Assembly (NCBI GenBank): GCA_937858255.1
Contig: CALLZQ010000436.1
Span: 1 to 6,743 of the forward strand
Length of the DNA: 6,743 nt
Source: an uncultured Tabrizicola sp.
GTDB lineage: Bacteria > Pseudomonadota > Alphaproteobacteria > Rhodobacterales > Rhodobacteraceae
Direction: 5' to 3'
In this document: piece by piece, positions 1-5,915 of the stretch
Position numbering within the stretch: the first letter of the stretch is position 1
Layout: every line of letters begins with the position of its first letter
Notes under the pieces: generated by a model
Told to the model about the DNA's origin: nothing
The model's database searches: none
What the model saw: only the letters and a program-made list of their open reading frames with translations
Position numbers and translations under genes: made by a program

Positions 1-610
1 CGCGGTCGCGGCGGTTGCCGCCCTGCGGGCCACCACGTTCGTCGCGGCGGGGCCGGTCCTCGCGGCGATCATCACGCCTGTCATCACGGCGATCATCGCG
101 GCGGGGCCGGTCCTCGCGGCGCGGCGCCTCGGCGGCCTCGGGCGTGTCCACCAGCGCCGACGCGCCGTCTTCCCCGCTCTCGATCACCGCCGGAATATCG
201 GGCTGATCGCCCGCACCCGGATCACTGGCCCGGTCATCGCGCCAGCGGTCATCGCGCCAGCGATTGTCACGGCCATCGCGGTCGCGGCCATCACGATTGC
301 CGCCGTTCTGGTTGCCACCGTTCTGCTGATATTGCTGCTGCCGCGCCTCTTGCTCGGCCGCCATTTCACGCTGCGCCTCGGCCAGCATGCGGGTATAATG
401 TTCGGCATGCTGAAGAAAGTTCTCAGCCGCCACCCGGTCGTTCGACAATTGCGCGTCGCGGGCAAGCACCTGATACTTTTCGATGATCTGCTGCGGCGTG
501 CCACGCACCTTGCCTTCGGGGCCCGAACTGTCGAACACCCGGTTGATGATATTGCCGAGCGAGCGCGGGCGGTTCTGCTTGGAACGCGAGCGGGACTTGG
601 AAGAGCGCAT
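1..610 (-). CDS. DUF4167 domain protein, C-terminus cut off by window edge
   Basis: The reading frame starts at ATG 610-608 and stays open to the window edge, giving 203 visible residues and no stop. AAAGGA four bases upstream is the likely ribosome binding site. Residues about 25-80 match my memory of the DUF4167 core: VFDSSGPEGKVRGTPQQI, then a helical segment with LARDAQ, DRVAAENFLQHAEHY. The first 18 residues are basic (R, K and S rich). After residue 85 the protein becomes low-complexity: a Q/N/G stretch (about 89-106), RDG and WRDD repeats (about 107-127), an acidic linker (about 129-160), then Arg-Asp repeats with REDRPRRD twice. The tail is probably disordered. The function is unknown; a basic, repeat-rich tail would suit nucleic acid or ribonucleoprotein contact, but that is inference. 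The gene follows prmC on the same strand across a 251-bp gap, an order I recall from other Rhodobacterales. The family call is secure; the C-terminal end is not visible. Confidence 0.88.
   Translation of the reverse strand, partial: MRSSKSRSRSKQNRPRSLGNIINRVFDSSGPEGKVRGTPQQIIEKYQVLARDAQLSNDRVAAENFLQHAEHYTRMLAEAQREMAAEQEARQQQYQQNGGNQNGGNRDGRDRDGRDNRWRDDRWRDDRASDPGAGDQPDIPAVIESGEDGASALVDTPEAAEAPRREDRPRRDDRRDDRRDDRREDRPRRDERGGPQGGNRRDR
42..121. repeat. 26-bp direct repeat, two copies, inside DUF4167 gene
   Basis: The segments 42-67 and 96-121 are identical over 26 bases, with a 54-bp period (18 codons), so the repeat keeps the reading frame. On the minus strand they encode the two REDRPRRD blocks, with degenerate Arg-Asp codons (RRDD units) between them. 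This is an intragenic coding repeat that could expand or contract in frame. Confidence 0.9.
232..261. repeat. 15-bp perfect tandem duplication in DUF4167 gene
   Basis: The 15-base unit at 232-246 is repeated without change at 247-261. It is in frame and encodes two consecutive Arg-Trp-Arg-Asp-Asp units of the low-complexity tail. Perfect identity at the DNA level suggests a recent slippage duplication. Confidence 0.9.
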
Positions 611-714
611 CTTGTCCTTTGATCCAGATGAGCCGTTCTGCCCTCATGCAGCGCATCTGTGGCGCGCCCCCGGACGGGGAAATGCAGGCAGGGACGGGTT
701 GCGGCGCAGGGGAG

Positions 715-747
715 AAAAACAAAGCCTCACCCACAGGCGCCTTGGGT
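715..747 (-). terminator. weak hairpin plus T-rich run between prmC and DUF4167
   Basis: On the minus strand, a 4-bp stem (GCCT/AGGC, plus-strand arms 724-727 and 735-738) is followed at once by TTTGTTTTT (723-715). A competing 5-bp stem, ACCCA/TGGGT (729-733 and 743-747), overlaps it. The T run is the best in this gap, but the stems are short, so this could be a weak terminator for prmC, an attenuator in the DUF4167 leader, or chance. If the promoter at 812-840 is real, this element lies inside the leader of DUF4167. Confidence 0.25.
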
Positions 748-811
748 CTGAGTAAACATGACCGGCCCCCGCTGACAAGTCGATTCTGGGAGAAATCCGG
801 CCCTTGCGACG

Positions 812-840
812 ATTTTATGGCGTTTTTGCCAATGTGCCAG
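812..840 (-). promoter_or_regulatory. possible sigma70-type promoter for DUF4167 gene
   Basis: On the minus strand CTGGCA (840-835, four of six matches to TTGACA) lies 17 bases before TAAAAT (817-812, five of six matches to TATAAT). This is the most AT-rich spot in the 251-bp gap and begins about 20 bases after the prmC stop. Transcription would start near 805, leaving a leader of about 195 bases. The call rests on consensus matching only. Confidence 0.4.
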
Positions 841-861
841 GGGATCCGGGGCCGGGGCGGC

Positions 862-1698
862 CTAGGTTGCGCGGGCCGCGACCACCCGGTCACGGCCATC
901 GAGATCGCGGCGGATTTCAATCGCGCCCAGCCCCGCAGCGGCAAAGAGCGCGGCCACTGCCGCGGCCTGTGTGGGGCCGATCTCGACCATCAGCCGCCCC
1001 CCCGGCGCCAGATGGTCCAGGGCATCGGCGGCAATCGCGCGATAGGCGGTCAGCCCGTCGCCCTCATCGGTCAGGGCAAGGCGCGGCTCATGCCCCGCCA
1101 CTTCGGGCGAGAGATCCGCCATTTCGGGCAAGGCGATATAGGGCGGGTTCGACACGATCAGATCGAACCGGCCCGTGACCGGCTGGAACCAGTTGCCTTG
1201 CAGGAACGCTGTGCGGGCAGCGACGCCCAGAGCCTCGGCATTCGCGGCGGCGATATGCAGCGCAGCGGCGGAAAGGTCCACGCCAGTACCCTGCATCGCT
1301 GGGCGATCCGCCAAGAGCGAGAGCAGGATACAGCCCGAGCCGGTGCCCAGATCCAAGACCCGCTGTGCCGGCACCTCCAGCGCAAGGGCCACGAGGATCT
1401 CGGTCTCAGGCCGCGGGTCCAGCACCTCGGGGCCGACACGAAAGCTGCGGCCCCAGAACAGCCGCTGCCCGGTAAGATGCGAGAGCGGCACGCGACTGGC
1501 CCGGCGGGCGATCAGATCGGCAAAGCGGGCGGCGGCCTCGGCGGGCGCGGGATCGTGCAGGATCAGCGTCACCCGGCCGGCCCCTACCCCGGCGGCATGG
1601 GCCAGCAGCAACCGTGCATCGCGGGCCGGATCCGCCACCCCCGCCGCCCGCAGTGCCGGCACGGCAGCGGCCAGATGCTGCGCCCAGGGCGCGCTCAC
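862..1698 (-). CDS. prmC: peptide chain release factor N5-glutamine methyltransferase PrmC (HemK)
   Basis: This cytoplasmic enzyme transfers a methyl group from S-adenosylmethionine to the glutamine of the GGQ motif in release factors, which speeds peptide release. The 278-residue length fits the family. Residues 1-80 form the small helical release-factor-binding domain. The Rossmann methyltransferase domain follows, with PRPETE at 95-100, the SAM-binding loop DLGTGSG at 116-122, the acidic end of the next strand at GVD 139-141, and the catalytic NPPY at 184-187, which is diagnostic for N-methylation of glutamine. The start is GTG at 1698-1696, inside the end of prfA: GTGA is shared by the prmC start and the prfA stop. 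GAGG seven bases upstream (1709-1706) is a suitable ribosome binding site. The overlap implies translational coupling with its own substrate. The stop is TAG at 864-862. No motif is missing. Confidence 0.97.
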   Translation of the reverse strand: MSAPWAQHLAAAVPALRAAGVADPARDARLLLAHAAGVGAGRVTLILHDPAPAEAAARFADLIARRASRVPLSHLTGQRLFWGRSFRVGPEVLDPRPETEILVALALEVPAQRVLDLGTGSGCILLSLLADRPAMQGTGVDLSAAALHIAAANAEALGVAARTAFLQGNWFQPVTGRFDLIVSNPPYIALPEMADLSPEVAGHEPRLALTDEGDGLTAYRAIAADALDHLAPGGRLMVEIGPTQAAAVAALFAAAGLGAIEIRRDLDGRDRVVAARAT

Positions 1699-2750
1699 AT
1701 CCCCGCCTCGGCCAGCTTGCGGGCCTGATCGTCGGCTTGCAGCGCGTCGATGATCTCGCCAAGCTCACCCCCCATGATCTGCGGCAGGGCATAGAGCGTC
1801 AGGTTGATGCGGTGATCGGTCATCCGGCCCTGCGGGAAGTTATAGGTGCGGATGCGCTCGCTGCGATCGCCCGAACCGACCTGCGCCTTGCGGTCAGCCG
1901 AGCGCGCGCTGTCGATCCGCTCACGTTCAAGCTCATAAAGCCGGGCGCGCAGCACCTGCATGGCGATGGCCCGGTTCTGGTGCTGGGATTTCTCGGATGA
2001 GGTCACGACAATGCCGGTCGGCAGGTGGGTGATCCGCACCGCCGAGTCGGTGGTGTTGACGTGTTGGCCGCCCGCGCCGGACGAGCGCATGGTGTCGATG
2101 CGGATATCGGCGGCGGGGATGTCGATATCGACCTCTTCCGCCTCGGGCAGCACGGCGACGGTGGCTGCCGAGGTATGGATGCGGCCCCCCGCCTCGGTCT
2201 CGGGCACGCGCTGCACGCGATGCACGCCGGATTCGTATTTCAGCCGGGCAAAGACGCCCTCGCCCTGCACATGGGCGGTGACTTCCTTGATTCCGCCCAG
2301 ATCGGAGAATTGCTGTTCGAGGATGTCAAAGCGCCAGCCCATCCGCTCGGCATAGCGCTGATACATGCGCAACAGATCGGCGGCGAACAGGCTGGCCTCA
2401 TCGCCCCCGGTGCCGGGGCGGATTTCAAGGATCGCGGGGCGCGCGTCAGCCGCATCCTTGGGCAAGAGCGCCACGCGCAGCGCCTGTTCCATCTCGGGAA
2501 TACGGGCGCGGAGGCGGGGGATTTCCTCTTCGGCGAGCGACTTCATCTCGGGGTCGGTCAGCCAGCCCTCGGCCTCATCCAGATCATGCAGCGCGGTGCG
2601 ATAGGCGCCGATCTGGTCACAGACCGGCTTCAACTCGGAATATTCGCGGCTGAGCTTGGCAATCTCAACCGGGGCCGCGCCAGCATTAAGCCGCGCCTCG
2701 AGATATTCGAGCCGCTCGGTGATCTGGGCGAGTTTGTCTAACGGGACCAT
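1695..2750 (-). CDS. prfA: peptide chain release factor 1
   Basis: RF1 recognises UAA and UAG stop codons in the ribosomal A site and triggers hydrolysis of peptidyl-tRNA. The 351-residue product is close to the usual 360. An N-terminal helical domain occupies about 1-95. The codon-reading P-x-T motif appears as PET at 183-185 within RVQRVPETE, which separates RF1 from RF2 (SPF). The catalytic loop GAGGQHVN is at 225-232 with the GGQ at 227-229, the glutamine that PrmC methylates. The frame stays open upstream to 2924, but that extension runs through the terminator region and into the DUF1499 gene; ATG 2750 begins the family-typical [18 protein letters not shown]. No clear ribosome binding site precedes this ATG. 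prmC overlaps the stop by 4 bp. The gene is preceded by a terminator and probably has its own promoter. Confidence 0.97.
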   Translation of the reverse strand: MVPLDKLAQITERLEYLEARLNAGAAPVEIAKLSREYSELKPVCDQIGAYRTALHDLDEAEGWLTDPEMKSLAEEEIPRLRARIPEMEQALRVALLPKDAADARPAILEIRPGTGGDEASLFAADLLRMYQRYAERMGWRFDILEQQFSDLGGIKEVTAHVQGEGVFARLKYESGVHRVQRVPETEAGGRIHTSAATVAVLPEAEEVDIDIPAADIRIDTMRSSGAGGQHVNTTDSAVRITHLPTGIVVTSSEKSQHQNRAIAMQVLRARLYELERERIDSARSADRKAQVGSGDRSERIRTYNFPQGRMTDHRINLTLYALPQIMGGELGEIIDALQADDQARKLAEAGM

Positions 2751-2757
2751 GGCTGCG

Positions 2758-2786
2758 GGTTTGGCGGGAATGGCGCGCGTGGTCAA
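2758..2786 (-). promoter_or_regulatory. possible promoter for prfA-prmC, start very near the ATG
   Basis: On the minus strand TTGACC (2786-2781) is a good -35, and 17 bases later CAAACC (2763-2758) is a poor -10. If both are used, transcription would begin at or just before the prfA ATG at 2750, giving an almost leaderless message. That would fit the missing ribosome binding site. A promoter is needed somewhere in 2751-2803 if the hairpin at 2804-2828 terminates efficiently, but this particular call is weak. Confidence 0.25.
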
Positions 2787-2803
2787 GGGGGCGCACTGCC
2801 GGG

Positions 2804-2828
2804 AACAAAGGGGGGCTGTCTGCCCCCC
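2804..2828 (-). terminator. intrinsic terminator after speB-DUF1499
   Basis: On the minus strand a perfect 7-bp stem of GGGGGGC and GCCCCCC (plus-strand arms 2822-2828 and 2810-2816) closes a 5-base loop and is followed by TTTGTT (2809-2804). It lies about 60 bases after the DUF1499 stop and 54 bases before the prfA start. The U tract is interrupted, so termination may be partial. Confidence 0.7.
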
Positions 2829-2831
2829 TGC

Positions 2832-2853
2832 GGGATTTCGCAGGCGAAATCCC
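2832..2853 (-). repeat. perfect 9-bp hairpin upstream of the terminator, part of a composite intergenic element
   Basis: Plus-strand gggatttcg (2832-2840) and cgaaatccc (2845-2853) are perfect inverted repeats around the 4-base loop cagg. A second fold is possible in the RNA: CCTGCG (2846-2841) can pair with CGCAGG (2834-2829), using the loop and 3' arm of the first hairpin. The hairpin is flanked on its 5' side by a run of six G (2861-2856) and on its 3' side by the terminator. I recall similar G-run plus GGATTTCG hairpin elements between genes in Rhodobacterales, so it may be one copy of a dispersed family. Confidence 0.65.
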
Positions 2854-2886
2854 TTCCCCCCGAGGATATTTATCAACAGATGAAGT

Positions 2887-3363
2887 TCAGAGGCGAGAGA
2901 GCCAGTCGCGGAGACGCGCCGCATTCACCCCAAGGTCAGACCGGCCAAAGCGCAGGCGGCCATAGAGGGTCAGGCCAGAGGGGGTCACTTGCGCCGTGGT
3001 GTAATCGGGAAAACCCCAGAGGGCCGAGCGGGTGATCCATGTGACATGGCCCGCCTCGGGGCTTCCAGCAAAGAGCATCGTGCGCGGATCGGCCAAGGCA
3101 ATGGTGTTCAGCCGGATCAGGGTCTGGCGGGCCTCTGCCTGCATCATGAAAAGATCGGCATAGGCCCCGCCGGTCAGCGGCCTGACCGGATCCGTACCCG
3201 GGGGCATCAGGGTATAGCGCAGGGCCTCGGGCCGGTTTTCATGCAGATTGACATGCCACAGCGCCGGGTCGCTGGGGGCAAGGCGGATATAGGCCATCAG
3301 GCCCAAGAGGGCGATGATCGCAAAAGCAACAAACAGTCCCATAGTCCGCCAGACCCTTTTCAC
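2887..3363 (-). CDS. DUF1499 family protein with one N-terminal membrane helix
   Basis: The product is 158 residues. Residues 8-27 form a hydrophobic helix after a basic start (MKRVWR), so it is probably a membrane-anchored or signal-anchored protein with the rest outside the cytoplasm. The remainder matches what I recall of DUF1499: [11 protein letters not shown] at 27-37, a region around the [11 protein letters not shown] segment (116-126), and the C-terminal [18 protein letters not shown] (138-155). The family function is unknown. I chose GTG 3363 because it overlaps the speB stop as GTGA and gives the MKR start common in relatives. TTG 3381, GTG 3372 and ATG 3342 are also in frame; the ATG would cut into the anchor. 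No good ribosome binding site is seen, so translation probably depends on coupling to speB. The stop TGA at 2889-2887 is followed directly by the double-hairpin element. Confidence 0.85.
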   Translation of the reverse strand: MKRVWRTMGLFVAFAIIALLGLMAYIRLAPSDPALWHVNLHENRPEALRYTLMPPGTDPVRPLTGGAYADLFMMQAEARQTLIRLNTIALADPRTMLFAGSPEAGHVTWITRSALWGFPDYTTAQVTPSGLTLYGRLRFGRSDLGVNAARLRDWLSRL

Positions 3364-4325
3364 CGTTTGCACTTGGCCCAATGATAGAGGCAGATCAGCT
3401 CATGCGCGACATGGGCGCCTGCGATGGCGGTGGCGCCGGTGGTGTCAAAGGGGGGCGAGACCTCGACCACATCGCCGCCGACCATGTTGATCCCGGCCAG
3501 ATCACACAGCGCCGCCGCCGCCTGCCAGGTCTGAAGGCCGCCCCAGACCGGGGTGCCGGTGCCGGGGGCCGCCGAGGGGTCAAGGCAGTCGATGTCAAAG
3601 GTCACATAGGTCGGGTTCTGGCCGACAATCTCTTTCGCCCGCGCAACGGCATGGGCCACGCCCTTTTCATGCACCGTGCGCGCGTCGATATATTCGACGC
3701 CGAGGTAGTCGTCGCAATGGGTGCGGATGCCAATCTGAACGCTGGTCTTGGGGTCGATCACCCCGGTCTTGACCGCCTTGTAGAAAAACGTGCCGTGGTC
3801 GATCCGCTCCATATCGTCGTCCTGCCACAGATCGGAATGGGCGTCGAAATGGATCACCGACATCGGCCCGTATTTCTCGGCATAGGCACGCAGAATCGGC
3901 AGGGTGATGAAGTGATCGCCCCCCAGTGTGATCGTCCCCGCCCCGGCGCTCAGGATCGTGCGGATATGATCGGTCAACAGGCCCGGAAAGCTGGGCGTAT
4001 GGGCATAGTCAAAGGCCAGATCGCCGTAATCGACGATGCTGAGTTCCTCCAGCGGGCTGGTCGGCCAGCCATAGGGCGGATCAAAGGGTTGCAGGGCGCT
4101 TGCCTCGCGGATGGCGCGGGGGCCAAAGCGGGTGCCGGTCCGATGCGTGACCGCCTGATCAAAGGGCACGCCGGTGACGGCCAGATCAACCCCGGTCAAA
4201 TCCTTGGTATAAGTACGGCGCAGAAAGCTGGTCGCGCCGGCAAAGGCGTTTTCAAAGGCAAGGCCGCGCAGACCCTTGCGGGTAAAGGCGGAATCGATTT
4301 CTTTCTTGGCGTCTTCGAGGGCCAT
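3360..4325 (-). CDS. speB: agmatinase-family ureohydrolase (SpeB-like)
   Basis: This is a cytoplasmic binuclear manganese enzyme of the arginase/agmatinase family. The likely reaction is agmatine plus water to putrescine plus urea. The product is 321 residues. Metal ligands are visible: H138 in GGDHF, D161/H163/D165 in FDAHSD, and D244/D246 in FDIDCLDP, followed by the signature SAAPGTGTPVWGG (251-263). HGTFF at 177-181 and GGDVVEVSPPFD (283-294) are also family-typical. The N-terminal segment (about 10-45) precedes GVPFDQAVTHRTGTRFGPR and resembles agmatinases of Rhodobacterales as I recall them. ATG 4325 is the start because GGAG (4335-4332) lies six bases upstream; a TTG at 4367 lacks such support. 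That GGAG can be buried in a long leader helix. DUF1499 overlaps its end by 4 bp. Guanidinobutyrase, guanidinopropionase or guanidine hydrolase activity cannot be excluded from sequence alone. The upstream aminotransferase favours a polyamine or guanidino-acid pathway. Confidence 0.88.
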   Translation of the reverse strand: MALEDAKKEIDSAFTRKGLRGLAFENAFAGATSFLRRTYTKDLTGVDLAVTGVPFDQAVTHRTGTRFGPRAIREASALQPFDPPYGWPTSPLEELSIVDYGDLAFDYAHTPSFPGLLTDHIRTILSAGAGTITLGGDHFITLPILRAYAEKYGPMSVIHFDAHSDLWQDDDMERIDHGTFFYKAVKTGVIDPKTSVQIGIRTHCDDYLGVEYIDARTVHEKGVAHAVARAKEIVGQNPTYVTFDIDCLDPSAAPGTGTPVWGGLQTWQAAAALCDLAGINMVGGDVVEVSPPFDTTGATAIAGAHVAHELICLYHWAKCKR

Positions 4326-4419
4326 GGCTGTCTCCGGGTCATGGAAAGCGCCGTCGTTTGCCCGCAAAGACGGGCCACCCGGAGACGCCGCGTATCCGGG
4401 ATGCGGGCACCCTGCCCGC
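4326..4419 (-). promoter_or_regulatory. structured 5' leader of speB with RBS-sequestering helix
   Basis: In the minus-strand RNA, GGCGTCTCCGGGT (4389-4377) pairs with ACCCGGAGAC (4339-4330), and after one bulged A (4329) with GCC (4328-4326), giving 13 base pairs that end at the base before the speB ATG. The 3' arm holds the GGAG ribosome binding site. The loop contains a nested 5-bp hairpin (GCCCG/CGGGC, plus-strand arms 4371-4375 and 4360-4364). A competing 6-bp pairing joins CCCGGA (4400-4395) to TCCGGG (4383-4378), which would free the 3' arm. A further perfect 6-bp hairpin (4403-4419) lies upstream. This resembles a translational switch, though no known riboswitch class is recognised. 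Confidence 0.5.
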
Positions 4420-4437
4420 GCCCCGGTTTGCTGTCAA
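4409..4437 (-). promoter_or_regulatory. possible promoter for speB
   Basis: On the minus strand a consensus TTGACA (4437-4432) begins 11 bases after the aminotransferase stop codon. Seventeen bases later lies CAGGGT (4414-4409), which matches the -10 consensus at only two positions. Such strong -35, weak -10 promoters occur in GC-rich alphaproteobacteria. Transcription would start near 4402, just upstream of the paired leader segments. Confidence 0.35.
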
Positions 4438-4447
4438 GATGGGCTGA

Positions 4448-5854
4448 TCACCCCTTGAACCACCCCTCGCGCCGCAGTTCGTCCGTGACCTGCGTGATGG
4501 CGCGGCGCAGCGTGTCCACCACGAAATCGGCATCCTCGCGGGTCATGGTCAGGGGCGGTGACATCACGTTCAGATGGCCCATCGGGCGCACCATCAGCCC
4601 CATCGCCTCGGCCGCATCGGCAATGCGACGCGCCTCATTCGCGGCCTCGGGCAAGGGTTCCTTGCTGACCTTGTCGGCAACACTCTCGACGCAGACCATC
4701 AGACGCCGCCCCCGGACCTGCCCGATCAGGGGCAGGTCCTCAAGCGATTTGAGCCGGTCAAGGAAATAATCCCCCACCTCGGCGGCATTGGCCAAAAGGC
4801 CCTCGCGTTCGATGATCTCAAGGTTTTTCAGCGCCGCCGCGCAGGACACCGGGTGGCCGGAATAAGTGAAACCGCTGGTGAACCAACGCGCGCCGCCCTC
4901 GGCCATCGCCTCCCAGATCCGGTCGGAAAAGATCACCGCCCCAAGGGGCAGATAGCCCGAGGTCAGGCCCTTGGCACAGGTGATGATATCGGGCACCACC
5001 CCGAATTCCGAAGGCGCGGCGAACCAGTGGCCAGTACGGCCAAAGGCGGTCACCACCTCATCGGCGATCACCAGAATATCGTGCTGGCGGCAGATGGCGG
5101 CGATGCGCGACAGGTAATCCTGCGGCGGCACGATCACCCCGCCCGAGGCCTGAATCGGCTCAGCGATAAAGGCGCCGACGTTATCGGGGCCAAGCTCGGC
5201 CAGTTTCGCCGCGAATTCTGCGACCAGAAAATCGCAGAACGCCGCCGCATCCATACCCTCGGGCGCGCGATAGGGGTTGGGGGCGGTCAGGTGATGGATG
5301 CCGGTTTCCTTGTACAGGAATTCGGGCACCCGGTCGCCCGGACGCTGGCCCAACGACTGCCCTATATAGGTCGAGCCGTGATAGCTCATGTCGCGGGCAA
5401 TCACTTGCGTCTTGTCGGGCTTGCCCTTGGCGCGCTGATAGAACTGCACCATCCGCCAGGCGGTATCGACGGCGGTCGAGCCACAGGTGGTGAAATGCAC
5501 CCGGTTCAGATCGCCCGGCGCCAGTTCGGCCAGCTTGGCCGCAAGCTGTGCCGAGGGCACGTTCGAGGCATCGACAAAAGTGTTCGAAAACGCCAGCTTT
5601 TGCGCCTGCGCGGCAATCGCTTCGGCCATTTCGGCCCGTCCAAGGCCGACATTGGTGCACCACATGCCACCAACCGCATCGAAATAACGCTTGCCAGACG
5701 TGTCCCACAGCCAACAGCCCTCGCCCCGTTCAAACACCAGCGAGCCGTCGCGTTCAAACGATCCGAACTGGGTCCAGGGGTGCAGCACATGGCGGCGGTC
5801 GGCCTGCCAGATGGCTTCGGGGCTGTCGATCTTGCGGGCGCTTGCACTGGGCAT
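4448..5854 (-). CDS. class III PLP-dependent aminotransferase, omega-amine:pyruvate type
   Basis: This cytoplasmic fold-type I enzyme moves an amino group from an omega-amine or omega-amino acid to a keto acid such as pyruvate. The product is 468 residues. Features seen are LWDTSGKRYFDAVGGMWCTNVG (49-70), HGSTY at 159-163, FIAEPIQASGGVIVPP at 229-244, the cofactor-contacting aspartate in ADEVVTAFGRTG (264-275, D265), the Schiff-base lysine K295 in CAKGLTSGYLPLGA, and FTYSGHP at 329-335. The pattern resembles putrescine-pyruvate aminotransferase SpuC, and the neighbouring ureohydrolase makes putrescine or 4-guanidinobutyrate-derived amines plausible substrates; this is inference. The phosphate-binding motif reads CGSTAVDTA (124-132) instead of the usual GSEAND. 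ATG 5854 is chosen because GGAG (5864-5861) lies six bases upstream. ATG 5866 and TTG 5905 in the same frame lack that support. The gene has its own upstream gap with promoter-like sequence. Confidence 0.9.
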   Translation of the reverse strand: MPSASARKIDSPEAIWQADRRHVLHPWTQFGSFERDGSLVFERGEGCWLWDTSGKRYFDAVGGMWCTNVGLGRAEMAEAIAAQAQKLAFSNTFVDASNVPSAQLAAKLAELAPGDLNRVHFTTCGSTAVDTAWRMVQFYQRAKGKPDKTQVIARDMSYHGSTYIGQSLGQRPGDRVPEFLYKETGIHHLTAPNPYRAPEGMDAAAFCDFLVAEFAAKLAELGPDNVGAFIAEPIQASGGVIVPPQDYLSRIAAICRQHDILVIADEVVTAFGRTGHWFAAPSEFGVVPDIITCAKGLTSGYLPLGAVIFSDRIWEAMAEGGARWFTSGFTYSGHPVSCAAALKNLEIIEREGLLANAAEVGDYFLDRLKSLEDLPLIGQVRGRRLMVCVESVADKVSKEPLPEAANEARRIADAAEAMGLMVRPMGHLNVMSPPLTMTREDADFVVDTLRRAITQVTDELRREGWFKG

Positions 5855-5886
5855 AGGGCACTCCATGCGGGTTTCGGATGGAGGCA

Positions 5887-5915
5887 AGTCTAGCAGTTTG
5901 ATCAAATTCTGGCCA
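5887..5915 (-). promoter_or_regulatory. possible promoter for the aminotransferase gene
   Basis: On the minus strand TGGCCA (5915-5910, four of six matches) lies 17 bases before TAGACT (5892-5887, four of six), which carries an extended -10 TG one base upstream (TGCTAGACT). A perfect 10-bp palindrome, TTTGATCAAA (5897-5906), sits in the spacer. Transcription would start near 5880, leaving a short leader with GGAG at 5864-5861. The -35 touches the inverted repeat at 5912-5951. Confidence 0.4.

Noticed and set aside
42..121. CRISPR-like direct repeats
   Set aside because: There are only two copies, the period is a multiple of three, and both encode the same peptide in the DUF4167 frame.
423..944. 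Minus-strand frame of 173 codons overlapping the DUF4167 start, the gap and the prmC end
   Set aside because: It is out of frame with both real genes and covers the conserved DUF4167 core in a meaningless frame.
619..1728. Plus-strand open frame of 369 codons opposite prmC and the gap beside it
   Set aside because: It lies antisense to a clear prmC gene; the translation is low-complexity and matches no family I know. Long antisense frames are expected at this G+C.
2751..2924. N-terminal extension of prfA by 58 codons
   Set aside because: It would run through the terminator hairpins and into the DUF1499 gene, and RF1 proteins begin at the MVPLDKL-type sequence.
4360..4419. Guanidine-II (mini-ykkC) riboswitch upstream of speB
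   Set aside because: Hairpins are present, but the loops (AGGGT and TCTTTG) are not the ACGR tetraloops of that class.
3381..4769. Plus-strand open frame of 462 codons opposite speB and the end of the aminotransferase
   Set aside because: It is the antisense shadow of two well-supported genes, with composition typical of such shadows and no recognisable domain.
4574..5893. Plus-strand open frame of 439 codons opposite the aminotransferase
   Set aside because: It is an antisense shadow rich in His, Arg and Gly; the minus-strand frame carries all PLP enzyme motifs.
5855..5905. Longer aminotransferase from TTG 5905 or ATG 5866
   Set aside because: ATG 5854 has GGAG at ideal distance; the added residues look non-conserved and overlap the promoter candidate.
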